Source: an uncultured Sphingomonadaceae bacterium
Lineage (GTDB): Bacteria; Pseudomonadota; Alphaproteobacteria; Sphingomonadales; Sphingomonadaceae
NCBI GenBank assembly: GCA_947497455.1
Contig: CANMGU010000002.1
Coordinates: 1,520,506-1,584,505 of the forward strand
Direction: 5' to 3'
Length of the DNA: 64,000 bases
Position 1 is the first letter of the stretch; the number at the start of each line of letters is the position of its first letter. The position numbers were made by a program, and so were the translations under genes. Shown here piece by piece: positions 8,380 to 17,464 of this stretch. The notes beneath the pieces are model-generated. The model made no database searches and was not told the origin of the DNA. It saw only the letters and a program-made list of their open reading frames with translations.

Positions 8380-9774
8380 TTGGCAAGCGCAGCACAAGTC
8401 CACGGATATCCCTATACAGAAACTGCTAACCCCCATTGGGTCAAGCCGCCCAGCAAAGAGGCTTTGGCGCACATTCCCGGCGAAGATGGTCTGCCCGTGG
8501 TTGGCTCGACCTTTAAAATCATCAAGGACCCCATTGGCTTTGGCAGACAAATGTTTGAAAAATACGGCTCTGTCTATCGGACATTCAATTTTGGCAAGCA
8601 GAATGTGACGTTGCTTGGCGCCGATGCCACCGAATTGGTAATGTTCAATAAGGACAAGATATTTTCGAGCGAACAGGGTTGGGGACCGGTATTGAACAAT
8701 CTCTTCCCGCGCGGCTTGATGCTGATGGATTTTGAACGTCACCGTGCTGATCGCAAGGCGCTCTCAGTTGCATTCAAGCCGGGGCCGATGAAACATCATT
8801 GTAAGGTTTTGAACGAAGGCATAGCGGAGCGTGTCAACGATTGGAGCGGAACGGATTTCAAATTCTACCCCGCCATCAAGTCGCTCTCCTTGGATACTGC
8901 CGCTAGCGCCATTCTGGGTATTCCCTGGGGACCAGAAGCAGACAAGATTAACAAGGCATTTGTTGACGAAGTGCAAGCTTCGGTCGGTGTAGCCCGCTCA
9001 CCAATTCCATTCACAAAAATGTGGCGCGGAGTGAAGGCGCGTGAATATCTGTTGAGCTATTTTACACCGCAAGTGAAAGAACGACGCGCGAAAGGCGGCG
9101 AAGATATTTTTACCCAAATTTGCCTGGCAACGCATGAAAATGGTGAGTTGCTGACCGAGGATGAAGTTGTCGATCACATGAATTTTCTGATGATGGCTGC
9201 GCATGATACGATTACTTCATCGGCAACCAGTATGACTTACTTGCTCGCCAAAAATCCGGAATGGCAGGACAAGCTGCGTGAGGAATGCTTGTCTGTTGCA
9301 CCTGCAGGCCAGCCTCTGGCCTATGAAGATCTCGGCAAACTGGAACTGACCGAGATGGCGTTCAAGGAATCTCTGCGCTTGATCCCGCCCGTACCAAGTA
9401 TTCCGCGGCGTGCGATCAAGGAATTTACCTTTCGAAATTACACAATTCCTGCTGGCACCAATATCGGTATCAGTCCGCAATTTGTGCACAAGATGGAGAA
9501 ACACTGGCCGAATCCGACGAAATTTGATCCGCTGCGTTTCACTCCAGAAAACAGCGCCGGTCGACACAAATATGCGTGGGTTCCCTTTGGCGGCGGCGCT
9601 CATATGTGTCTGGGCCTTCACTTTGCCTATATGCAGATCAAGATTCTAATGCACGCAATGCTGACCCAAAACCGTATCGTTCTCAGCGGTGGACAGGATT
9701 ATGAACCCAATTGGCAAGTCTTCCCGATTCCGCAACCGAGAGACGGTCTACCAGTGCGCCTCGAGGCACTCTGA
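8380..9774 (+). CDS. Cytochrome P450
   Basis: Soluble haem monooxygenase, 464 residues. The main P450 signatures are present: I-helix AAHDT (274-277, oxygen-activating acid and Thr), ExxR (E330-R333), the meander region (FDPLRF) and the haem loop [10 protein letters not shown] with Cys410 as the thiolate ligand. The only start that keeps the N-terminal region is TTG at 8380, 8 bases after AGGAG; the first in-frame ATG lies inside the conserved part. No ferredoxin or ferredoxin reductase gene is adjacent, so electrons must come from elsewhere. The sequence recalls the CYP120/CYP26-like group acting on lipophilic substrates, but the substrate is not predictable. Confidence 0.93.
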   Translation: MASAAQVHGYPYTETANPHWVKPPSKEALAHIPGEDGLPVVGSTFKIIKDPIGFGRQMFEKYGSVYRTFNFGKQNVTLLGADATELVMFNKDKIFSSEQGWGPVLNNLFPRGLMLMDFERHRADRKALSVAFKPGPMKHHCKVLNEGIAERVNDWSGTDFKFYPAIKSLSLDTAASAILGIPWGPEADKINKAFVDEVQASVGVARSPIPFTKMWRGVKAREYLLSYFTPQVKERRAKGGEDIFTQICLATHENGELLTEDEVVDHMNFLMMAAHDTITSSATSMTYLLAKNPEWQDKLREECLSVAPAGQPLAYEDLGKLELTEMAFKESLRLIPPVPSIPRRAIKEFTFRNYTIPAGTNIGISPQFVHKMEKHWPNPTKFDPLRFTPENSAGRHKYAWVPFGGGAHMCLGLHFAYMQIKILMHAMLTQNRIVLSGGQDYEPNWQVFPIPQPRDGLPVRLEAL

Positions 9775-9799
9775 CCTGCTGACTTTCCAGAGGGCTCAG

Positions 9800-12517
9800 T
9801 TACCCGCTATTCCTGAGTGCCGTTGCAATGGCATTGAGAGAGAGTTGTATCCCTTCACCAATACGTGGATCGTCTTCCCCAGCGCGCAGGCGTTTCATTA
9901 GCTCGATCTGCAGGTGGTTGAGCGGCTCAATGTAGGGCAGGCGCAATTCGATACTGTTGAACAGCGACGGGTTTTTTGCGAGCAGATGCGGTTGGTCTGT
10001 AATCTCTAGCAAAATGTCACGGGTCTGTTCCCATCCCGACCTAATGCGTTCGAAAAAGGCCTCTCGCATGGCCTGGTCTTCAACCAAATCTGCATAGCGC
10101 GCTGCAATACCCATATCAGATTTGGCCAACACCATTTCCATGTTAGACAGGCTAGCTCTAAAAAACGGCCAGCTTTGTGCCATGTCTTTGAGTTTTTCGA
10201 TATCGTCAAAAGCACTGAGCGCTTCTCCAACGCCGTACCAACCAGGCAACATCACCCGGGCTTGGGCCCAGCTAAAGACCCAGGGAATGGCACGCAGATC
10301 TTCGATCTTGTCGCTCTTTGTTCGGCTGGCAGGTCGCGAACCAATTTTCAATTTGGCGATTTCGGTCAGTGGCGTCATCTGGCGAAAAAAGGTCCGAAAG
10401 CTGTCGTCGCCATAAACCAGATCTCGATATTCGGTGAAGGCAGTTTGAGAAATCTGGTCCATCGCTTCGGCAAAGCCGGCCTGCACCTTCTGATCAGATG
10501 GATCAGGCTCTAGCGAGCGCAGCAACACCGCCGAAGTCATGGCTTCCAGATTGGCTTCTGCAACACCCATTGTGCCATATTTGGCAGCGATAACCTCGCC
10601 CTGCTCGGTAATACGGATGCGACCGTCGACGGTTCCCTTGGGTTGGGCCTTGATTGCGCCAAAGGCTGATCCACCGCCTCGGCCGACAGCACCGCCGCGA
10701 CCATGGAAGAGCTGCATTTTTACACCAGCCGTTTTAAATACCGGTGTCAGGGCCTCGCTTGCCTTAAACAGGCTCCATGTCGACGTCAGATAGCCGCCAT
10801 CCTTGTTGCTATCGGAATAGCCAATCATCACTTCCTGCGCGCCGCGTGCGCGGGTAAGGGCATGCATTTCGGGGAGCGCGAAAAAGTCCGTCATGACCTG
10901 CGGCGCGTTTTCCAGATCAGCGACGGTTTCAAACAGAGGCACCGCCATGATCGGACAGGTCGGGGCCGCCTTGTTGTCGGCCGAAGCGCGGTACAGGCCC
11001 GCTTCCATAAGCAGGACATAGACTTCTAATATGTCTGATACGGTTTCGCCATTGCTGATATTGTAATTGACGATAACCTCTGGTCCATATTGTTCATGGG
11101 CCTCAGTTGCTGCCCGCAAGATGGAGAGCTCTTTGGCGGTTTCTTCACTATAATTGATCCACGGACTGACCAGCGGGCGATTATTTGTCAGTTCTTGCCG
11201 AAGAATTTTGACGCGAGTTTCTTCGTCTAATGACAGGTAATCCGCCTCGACACCGGCTTCTGCAAGCAGCTCAGCAATCACCCGCTCGTGGATGCGGCTA
11301 TTCTGGCGCATGTCGAGCGTTGCGAGGTGAAAACCGAATAGTTCGACGGTGCGGATCAACCGTCCCAAGGCTCCAGAGGTTGCAAATACGCCTTTCCCGC
11401 CGGAACGAAGCCCGTGCGCGAGCGTAACAAGATCTTCCCGCAATTGCTGCGGATTGTCATAGGGTTCGGCCGTGATCGGTGACGGCCGTCCCGGGACGTG
11501 ACCGCATAACTTCAAATGCGTGGCCGACAGACGGGCATAGATTCCGGAAAGTGCGCGCCGGTAAGGTTCATCTTTGCGGCTTGGTGCATCATCGCCGCTA
11601 GCGTTGGCGAGGGTGATTACTTCATCCGGCACCTCTGCCAGTTCGGTTGAAATGCTAAGTTCCGCGCCCATGGCATGGATCCGTGCAAGATAGTAGCCGA
11701 TGACCGTCTCTGCTGCGCGCGACAGAGCTTCGCGCATAGCATCGGCATCAACAAAAGGATTACCGTCACGATCACCACCAATCCAGCTACCGAGCTTTAA
11801 AAAATTGGGCAGCCGGGCACCCAGTACTTTTTCCCATTTGCCATAAAGTTTTGGCAAGACCGGCAGAAATACATCACGCATATAACTTTGCGAGATCTGT
11901 ACCTCGTCCGTTACAAACAAGCGCTCACGGCGCAGCGGACGAGTCTGCCATAGCAAGGCAATTTGCCGCATGATCGCTTCATCGAGCACGTCGCCTTCGG
12001 GCGTATTGTCCGCTCCGGCGTCTTTCATGAGCAGCAGTTCAGCAATGCGCGCCTTGTGATCGATCATGCTCTTGCGCCGTACTTCGGTGGGATGAGCAGT
12101 GAGCACTGGGGCAATCAAAGCGTCGTCCAGCAACGCCAATATGGCTTTTTCATTGACCCCTTCGCTGGCCAGTTTTGTAATGGCCTCGGCAACGCTGGCG
12201 CCTTCTTCTGCGGCTACTCCTTGGCGATCTTCAGCTAGATTGGCGAGCAGCGAAAAGAGCATGAAGCCTCGGACAAAGGCGGTCGTTTCGTCGAGCGAAA
12301 GGGCATCCAGACCTGGATCAATCGCATCTGCATCTGCAACACCGCGATGGCGATCAACGCTGGTGGAACGGATATATTCGGTACGACGATAGAGTTCTTC
12401 ACCGCCATAAGAACGGATCACATCGCCTAGCAATCTGCCGAGATATTTAATGTCTGGATTTTGGCGCACAACCAACGAGGGTGTTGCCGATGAATCATTG
12501 GGGAGGATATCAGTCAT
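9800..12517 (-). CDS. ppc: Phosphoenolpyruvate carboxylase
   Basis: Anaplerotic enzyme that carboxylates PEP to oxaloacetate. About 905 residues, normal length. Hallmarks are the catalytic His in LTAHPTEVRR, GGDRDGNPFV, the MRQNSRIHE segment, GYSDSNKDGG, the glycine-rich FHGRGGAVGRGGG loop and the C-terminal ALRNSG (normally NTG, which contacts the allosteric and active sites). The start is uncertain: ATG 12517 gives MTDILPN and GTG 12532 adds five residues; neither has a good ribosome site. The gene stands alone and is convergent with the P450 gene. Confidence 0.97.
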   Translation of the reverse strand: MTDILPNDSSATPSLVVRQNPDIKYLGRLLGDVIRSYGGEELYRRTEYIRSTSVDRHRGVADADAIDPGLDALSLDETTAFVRGFMLFSLLANLAEDRQGVAAEEGASVAEAITKLASEGVNEKAILALLDDALIAPVLTAHPTEVRRKSMIDHKARIAELLLMKDAGADNTPEGDVLDEAIMRQIALLWQTRPLRRERLFVTDEVQISQSYMRDVFLPVLPKLYGKWEKVLGARLPNFLKLGSWIGGDRDGNPFVDADAMREALSRAAETVIGYYLARIHAMGAELSISTELAEVPDEVITLANASGDDAPSRKDEPYRRALSGIYARLSATHLKLCGHVPGRPSPITAEPYDNPQQLREDLVTLAHGLRSGGKGVFATSGALGRLIRTVELFGFHLATLDMRQNSRIHERVIAELLAEAGVEADYLSLDEETRVKILRQELTNNRPLVSPWINYSEETAKELSILRAATEAHEQYGPEVIVNYNISNGETVSDILEVYVLLMEAGLYRASADNKAAPTCPIMAVPLFETVADLENAPQVMTDFFALPEMHALTRARGAQEVMIGYSDSNKDGGYLTSTWSLFKASEALTPVFKTAGVKMQLFHGRGGAVGRGGGSAFGAIKAQPKGTVDGRIRITEQGEVIAAKYGTMGVAEANLEAMTSAVLLRSLEPDPSDQKVQAGFAEAMDQISQTAFTEYRDLVYGDDSFRTFFRQMTPLTEIAKLKIGSRPASRTKSDKIEDLRAIPWVFSWAQARVMLPGWYGVGEALSAFDDIEKLKDMAQSWPFFRASLSNMEMVLAKSDMGIAARYADLVEDQAMREAFFERIRSGWEQTRDILLEITDQPHLLAKNPSLFNSIELRLPYIEPLNHLQIELMKRLRAGEDDPRIGEGIQLSLNAIATALRNSG

Positions 12518-12738
12518 GTCGCGTTGCTGCACGGCTGTGACAACGTGGTCAAGAAAATCCTGATGATCGTATAAATTGAAACGATCTGGGCTGTTTCAAA
12601 GATGTTCTGGTCGAGATTATTTAGGGTCTTATGACGCTAAAAGTCGGAACCTCGCTCGCGCCCGCATGTGGCCTCTTTTGCTTGATCGCGATGATCGCAT
12701 ATGTTCGCTAGAAATGGGTGATTTTTCAGCCCCTGGTT

Positions 12739-13305
12739 TTACCCTTCCAGTTCAATATCCCAGTAGAGCCAGTCATGCCAAGTATCATGCAGGAAATTCG
12801 GCGGGAACGCGCGGCCATGTTCCTGAAGTTGCCAGTTGGTCGGTTTGATCGGCCTGTTGGATAGCTGCATATGCGCTTCTTTCGGTGTTCGACCACCCTT
12901 TTTCAGGTTGCACGGCAGACATGCCGTTGCGACATTTTCCCAGGTCGTTCGCCCCTTTTGCCGACGCGGAATAACGTGATCGAAAGTCAAATTGTCGAGA
13001 CTGCCGCAATATTGGCACATGAATTTGTCACGCAGGAACAGATTGAATCGAGTGAAGGCAGGATATTCAGATGGTTTGACATAGTTTTTGAGAGCGATGA
13101 CCGATGGAATTTTCATGTCGAGGCTAGGGCTATGCACTTCGCGCTCATAGCTCGAGACAATGTTCACTCGGTCCAGAAATACCGCCTTGATTGCGGTCTG
13201 CCACGGCCACAAGCTTAGAGGATAGTATGACAGTGGTGTATAGTCAGCATTCAGCACCAGTGACGGGCAACTTTCGGGATGCCGCAACAGGTCAGGGTGA
13301 TACAT
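12739..13305 (-). CDS. HNH endonuclease
   Basis: A 188-residue HNH-family protein. The HNH core runs over about residues 95-145: CQYCG zinc knuckle, TFDHVIPRRQ with the central His, TTWENV with the Asn, then CLPCN and KGGRTP. This is the stand-alone type common across bacteria; its biological substrate is generally unknown. No restriction or phage genes are near it, which argues for a housekeeping or repair role over a mobile one. It is divergent from gluQ across 97 bases. Confidence 0.9.
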   Translation of the reverse strand: MYHPDLLRHPESCPSLVLNADYTPLSYYPLSLWPWQTAIKAVFLDRVNIVSSYEREVHSPSLDMKIPSVIALKNYVKPSEYPAFTRFNLFLRDKFMCQYCGSLDNLTFDHVIPRRQKGRTTWENVATACLPCNLKKGGRTPKEAHMQLSNRPIKPTNWQLQEHGRAFPPNFLHDTWHDWLYWDIELEG

Positions 13306-13402
13306 AGTAAAACTACTCCCTTAGTCTTTGACTGCATGCTCTTTATCCGCAAGAACATGACATGGTCATTACAACTGACATGCAAACAACATTATCTACG
13401 CT

Positions 13403-14293
13403 ATGACGTCAAGAGGGTATGTCAGCCAAGATGTTGTGGTCCGCTTTGCGCCTAGCCCCAACGGATTGTTGCATCTAGGACATGCATATGCCGCTTGCGC
13501 CGCTTATGATTATACGCGGGAACGCGATGGAAAACTGCTGCTACGGATTGAGGATATAGACCGTGTGCGCAGCAAGCCCGAATATGTCGAAGCGATTTTG
13601 GCGGATTTGCAGTGGCTGGGGCTTGAATGGGATGGCGCGGTCATTTTTCAGTCCGAGAGACTGGACAGTTATACCAAGGCTGCCAAACGCCTGAGGGAGA
13701 TGGGCTTGCTATATCCCTGTTTTTGCAGTCGCTCGAATATGCGGGCGGCACAAAAAAAAGAGGGCCCCCACGAAGGACCGGATGGACCAATATATCCTGG
13801 GACTTGCAGGAGACTTGATACCGTTCAGGCTGATGCAAGAAGGAGACTCGAATCGCATAGCTGGCGCCTCGATGTTGAAAAAGCATTGCAGTTGGCCGAC
13901 AATCTGGTTTGGCATGACGAACGGCTTGGCGATCAACAAGCTGATCCTGCGGCACTGGGTGATGTGGTGTTGGTGCCCAAAGATATGCCGGTCAGCTATC
14001 ATCTTGCGGTAACGCTGGACGATGCGCGTGATGGTATTACGCACATTGTTCGCGGCGCTGATCTCTTCGCCTCAACGCATATTCACCGCTTATTGCAGGC
14101 ACTGTTGGACCTACCCGTGCCACGGTATTTCCACCACCCGGTTCTGCTCGATGAAACCGGGAATAAGCTCTCAAAAAGCCGGGATTCTGCATCTTTAGCC
14201 GTATTGAGAAAAAAGGGCTTCGATGGCAAAGACTTGGCCAACAGGTTGAGGAAAAATATATTCCCGGTTGGAATTACTCTGGCGAAGGACTAG
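13403..14293 (+). CDS. gluQ: Glutamyl-Q tRNA(Asp) synthetase
   Basis: Truncated glutamyl-tRNA synthetase paralogue that attaches glutamate to the queuosine at position 34 of tRNA(Asp). It keeps the class I HIGH-like motif (APSPNGLLHLGHA) and the KMSKS-like LSKSRD, lacks the C-terminal anticodon-binding domain (296 residues in total), and retains zinc-site cysteines (CFC at about 110 and GTC at about 133). A ribosome site is not obvious before ATG 13403. queF, needed for queuosine synthesis, lies at 32080-32550 in the same window. The two downstream genes follow with 9- and 12-base gaps. Confidence 0.93.
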   Translation: MTSRGYVSQDVVVRFAPSPNGLLHLGHAYAACAAYDYTRERDGKLLLRIEDIDRVRSKPEYVEAILADLQWLGLEWDGAVIFQSERLDSYTKAAKRLREMGLLYPCFCSRSNMRAAQKKEGPHEGPDGPIYPGTCRRLDTVQADARRRLESHSWRLDVEKALQLADNLVWHDERLGDQQADPAALGDVVLVPKDMPVSYHLAVTLDDARDGITHIVRGADLFASTHIHRLLQALLDLPVPRYFHHPVLLDETGNKLSKSRDSASLAVLRKKGFDGKDLANRLRKNIFPVGITLAKD

Positions 14294-14302
14294 TTAGTAG
14301 AA

Positions 14303-14533
14303 ATGAGCTATATCTTAATATTGTTGATCCTGTTGGCGGCTGGCGCCGTTGTTTACGCTTTGGTGCGCGGACTTATTGCTTTTGCCAATATGGAGCCAGA
14401 GGATGTCGACGCCGAAGGCGTGACCGCTTCGCATAAGAAACAGAATGAAATGATGTTCGCGCGCGTGAAATATCAGGCCATCGCGGTTGTTTTGGTCGCG
14501 CTGCTATTGCTGTTGGCCGGAGGTCAGAGCTAA
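14303..14533 (+). CDS. HIG1-domain twin transmembrane protein
   Basis: 76-residue protein with two membrane helices (about 3-25 and 55-73) joined by a charged loop that includes HKKQNEMMFARVKYQ. This is the arrangement of the HIG1/hypoxia-induced family, found in alphaproteobacteria and mitochondria, where members associate with respiratory complexes. It sits 9 bases after gluQ and 12 bases before the cobalamin adenosyltransferase gene, a gene order I believe is common in sphingomonads. The family call is moderate; the function is inferred only from the family. Confidence 0.8.
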   Translation: MSYILILLILLAAGAVVYALVRGLIAFANMEPEDVDAEGVTASHKKQNEMMFARVKYQAIAVVLVALLLLLAGGQS

Positions 14534-14545
14534 AGCCTGCTAATC

Positions 14546-15124
14546 ATGGTCAAGCTCAACAAGATCTACACCAAAACTGGCGATGACGGAACTACAGGGC
14601 TGGTAGACGGTTCGCGTGTTGCTAAAAATGACTCTCGCATGGCGGCAATCGGTGATGTGGATGAGCTTAACAGCGCGCTGGGCATTGCGATTTGTGAGCT
14701 TCCAAATGAAGCTCTGGTTAAGACCCTGCGTGTGATTCAGAATGATCTATTCGATCTGGGTGCTGATCTGGCAACACCTGCCGATGAGAATGATGACTTT
14801 GCGCCATCGGAAATGATATTGCGAGTAACGCCATCGCAGGTCGAGCGTCTGGAATCCGAAATTGATGCAATCAACAGCGACCTTGAACCCCTGACAAGCT
14901 TCATCTTGCCGGGTGGCGAAAAATCGGCCGCAGCCATCCATCTGGCCCGTGCCATCGCTCGACGAGCAGAACGAACCGCCGTGGGCGCTGCACAGGTGAT
15001 AGCCATCAACCCGCAGGCCCTGGCTTACATCAATCGATTGTCAGACTATCTTTTTGTATTGGGGCGGATGCTCAACAATGGCGGCAAAGCTGACATATTG
15101 TGGGTGCCGGGCGCATCGCGCTGA
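14546..15124 (+). CDS. Cob(I)alamin adenosyltransferase, PduO type
   Basis: Enzyme that transfers the 5'-deoxyadenosyl group of ATP to cob(I)alamin to form adenosylcobalamin. 192 residues. The N-terminal ATP-binding loop is clear (KIYTKTGDDGTTGL), as are DELNSALG, the RRAERTAV helix and the NRLSDYLFVLGR end, all typical of PduO-type ATRs. It makes the cofactor for enzymes such as methylmalonyl-CoA mutase; none is in this window. It is the last gene of the gluQ run. Confidence 0.95.
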   Translation: MVKLNKIYTKTGDDGTTGLVDGSRVAKNDSRMAAIGDVDELNSALGIAICELPNEALVKTLRVIQNDLFDLGADLATPADENDDFAPSEMILRVTPSQVERLESEIDAINSDLEPLTSFILPGGEKSAAAIHLARAIARRAERTAVGAAQVIAINPQALAYINRLSDYLFVLGRMLNNGGKADILWVPGASR

Positions 15125-15256
15125 TTTGTACCGGCGGTGCGGAAACGCACTCCGATACGCAAATTCGCAACCAGCTGGCGAAAATATAAGCGGTTGACCC
15201 TTATCTCGTTCGCTCTATGTTCCTAAGGCATGCACTAAGCGGATGGAGTAGGAATA

Positions 15257-16477
15257 ATCGCTGGCCACGCCAAAAATATCAGTACCCGTCCCCCGATTGC
15301 CGGCGAAGCTGACCGATACAAGGATCTGGCACGAAAATTTCTAGAAATCCGTGCGTATAGCACCTCACTTATTGCCAGCTTGAGTGATGCCGACGCCACC
15401 GTTCAGTCAATGGAAGACGCTTCTCCAGCGAAATGGCACTTGGCCCACACGAGCTGGTTTTTTGAAACGTTCCTGCTGCGTGACCATGTATCTGGCTACA
15501 AGGCTTTTGACGACGACTATGCCTATCTGTTCAACAGCTATTATGAAGCAGAAGGTGCGCGCCATGCGCGCCCCGATCGCGGCCTGCTAACCCGGCCCTC
15601 GCTTGAGGAGATTGGCCGTTATCGTGCTCATGTTGATACGGCAATGACAGAGGCCATGGGCAGTTTTTCGGATGACTTGCTGGACCTGGTTGTATTGGGT
15701 CTTCATCATGAACAACAGCATCAGGAATTGCTGCAGACCGATATATTGCATCTGTTTTCATGCAATCCGCTTGGACCTGCTGTCAACGAACCCAAGCCGC
15801 GTCCGGCGATAATCGAAAGTTCGATGAACTGGATTACCGGTATGAACGGTACCCAATCGATTGGTCATGATGGTACCGGTTTTGCTTTTGATTGCGAGGG
15901 GCCGCGCCATGATGTGATATTGCATTCGCACGCTATTGCAGATCGTCCGATTACCAATGGTGAGTGGGCGGAATTTATAGCCGACGGAGGCTATGCGAAG
16001 CCTGATCACTGGCTGTCCGATGGATGGGCGTGGGTCCGGAGCGAGGATATTTCCGCACCACTTTATTGGCGTACCTGTGACGGAGAGATGGAAGAATTCA
16101 CCTTACAAGGTTGGCGCAAAATTGTGCAATGCGCGCCCGTAAGACATATTAGCTTCTACGAGGCAGATGCCTATGCAAGCTGGGCCAACGCACGTTTGCC
16201 AACCGAGGCTGAATGGGAAGTTGCAGCCCAAAACGGACTACCGGGTACAGGCTCGGTGTGGGAATGGACAGGCAGCGCTTATCGCCCCTATCCCGGCTTC
16301 AAGGCGGCTGAAGGTGCTGTGGGTGAGTATAACGGCAAGTTCATGTCAGGTCAGTTTGTTCTAAGGGGCGGCAGCGTGGTGACTCCGCCTGATCATCTGA
16401 GAACCACATATCGTAACTTCTTTTACCCACATCAGCGCTGGCAGTTTGCCGGTGTGCGGCTCGCCAAAGACTTGTAA
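15257..16477 (+). CDS. egtB: Ergothioneine biosynthesis protein EgtB (start uncertain)
   Basis: Non-haem iron sulfoxide synthase that joins trimethylhistidine (hercynine) to a thiol donor with oxygen. It has a DinB-like N-terminal domain with the iron ligands (HLAHT; HHEQQHQE giving HX3HXE) and a C-terminal formylglycine-generating-enzyme-like domain (RLPTEAEWEVAA, GSVWEWTGSAY, FAGVRLA). The first ordinary start in frame is TTG at 15380, which would cut into the conserved N-terminal helix. The frame is open back to 15239 and encodes convincing sequence (RYKDLARKFLEIRAYS), but it has no ATG, GTG or TTG there. GGAG (15245-15248) is placed well for an ATC codon at 15257. The coordinate given is a best guess. 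egtD follows after 24 bases. Confidence 0.85.
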   Translation: MAGHAKNISTRPPIAGEADRYKDLARKFLEIRAYSTSLIASLSDADATVQSMEDASPAKWHLAHTSWFFETFLLRDHVSGYKAFDDDYAYLFNSYYEAEGARHARPDRGLLTRPSLEEIGRYRAHVDTAMTEAMGSFSDDLLDLVVLGLHHEQQHQELLQTDILHLFSCNPLGPAVNEPKPRPAIIESSMNWITGMNGTQSIGHDGTGFAFDCEGPRHDVILHSHAIADRPITNGEWAEFIADGGYAKPDHWLSDGWAWVRSEDISAPLYWRTCDGEMEEFTLQGWRKIVQCAPVRHISFYEADAYASWANARLPTEAEWEVAAQNGLPGTGSVWEWTGSAYRPYPGFKAAEGAVGEYNGKFMSGQFVLRGGSVVTPPDHLRTTYRNFFYPHQRWQFAGVRLAKDL

Positions 16478-16501
16478 TCGCGCAAAAGGACGCTTCCTCG
16501 A

Positions 16502-17461
16502 ATGGATTTGATAATGAGCCGGGTTGATCCGGCGTTTCGCAATGATGTCCTGCGCTGTTTTGAACAGGATGTTTATGCGATTCCAGCGCGTTGGCTCTAT
16601 GATCGCGCAGGATCGGAATTGTTCGAACAGATTACGGATTTACCGGAATATTATCCGACCCGAACAGAGACCGGTTTGTTGGAAGGCTACAGTAGCGAAG
16701 TTGCAGAGATGGCTGGTAGTGGCCGTGCGGTAATTGAATTCGGCTCCGGCAGTTCAACAAAAACACCGCATCTTCTGAAAGCGGTCAACGCATCGGCCTA
16801 TGTTCCGATTGATATTTCCGGCGATTTTTTGGCAGATAGTGCCTCACAATTGCAGGAACAATTTCCCAATTTACCGATTTATCCGCTGGAAGCCGACTTC
16901 ATGCGACGATTAGATCTGCCTGATCAGGTCTCGGACATGCCCAAATTAGGCTTTTTCCCGGGCTCAACAATAGGAAATATGATCGCGCGTACATCAGTCG
17001 ATTTGCTCCGGTTCATGCGCGAAACATTGGGCGAGGGGGCGCAGCTCCTGATCGGCTTTGACCGGATCAAGGATCCTGATGTTTTGATTGCCGCTTATGA
17101 TGATAGCGCTGGTGTAACTGCCGAATTTTCGTTGAACCTGCTACATCGGATAAATCGTGAGCTGGGTGGTGAGATTGCTGTCGATAAATTCCGCCATATT
17201 GCTGAATGGAATGACCTTTATGCCCGGATCGAGATTTTCCTCGAAGCGCAGGCAGATGTTGATTTCTCAATTAATGGTTCGGTTTTTAGCATGGTGAAAG
17301 GCCAGCGCATTCACATTGAAAATAGTCATAAATACGGCCTCCGCGATGCCCGTCTGATGCTGAGGGCTGGCGGTTGGTCGCCCGTTCGGGAATGGAGCGA
17401 CGAGCGGGACTATTTCTCACTTATTTTGGCAGAAGCACACCCGTTTAAATACGCACCTTAG
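16502..17461 (+). CDS. egtD: L-histidine N(alpha)-methyltransferase EgtD
   Basis: SAM-dependent methyltransferase that trimethylates histidine to hercynine, the first step of ergothioneine synthesis. 319 residues, typical length. Family signatures include the LPEYYPTRTE region, the SAM loop EFGSGSSTKT, the FFPGSTIGN motif and the C-terminal Y-S substrate end region (EWSDERDYFSLIL). ATG 16502 follows AGGA at a rather long spacing; ATG 16514 is an alternative. It is paired with egtB; no egtA, egtC or egtE gene is nearby. Confidence 0.95.
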   Translation: MDLIMSRVDPAFRNDVLRCFEQDVYAIPARWLYDRAGSELFEQITDLPEYYPTRTETGLLEGYSSEVAEMAGSGRAVIEFGSGSSTKTPHLLKAVNASAYVPIDISGDFLADSASQLQEQFPNLPIYPLEADFMRRLDLPDQVSDMPKLGFFPGSTIGNMIARTSVDLLRFMRETLGEGAQLLIGFDRIKDPDVLIAAYDDSAGVTAEFSLNLLHRINRELGGEIAVDKFRHIAEWNDLYARIEIFLEAQADVDFSINGSVFSMVKGQRIHIENSHKYGLRDARLMLRAGGWSPVREWSDERDYFSLILAEAHPFKYAP

Positions 17462-17464
17462 AAT

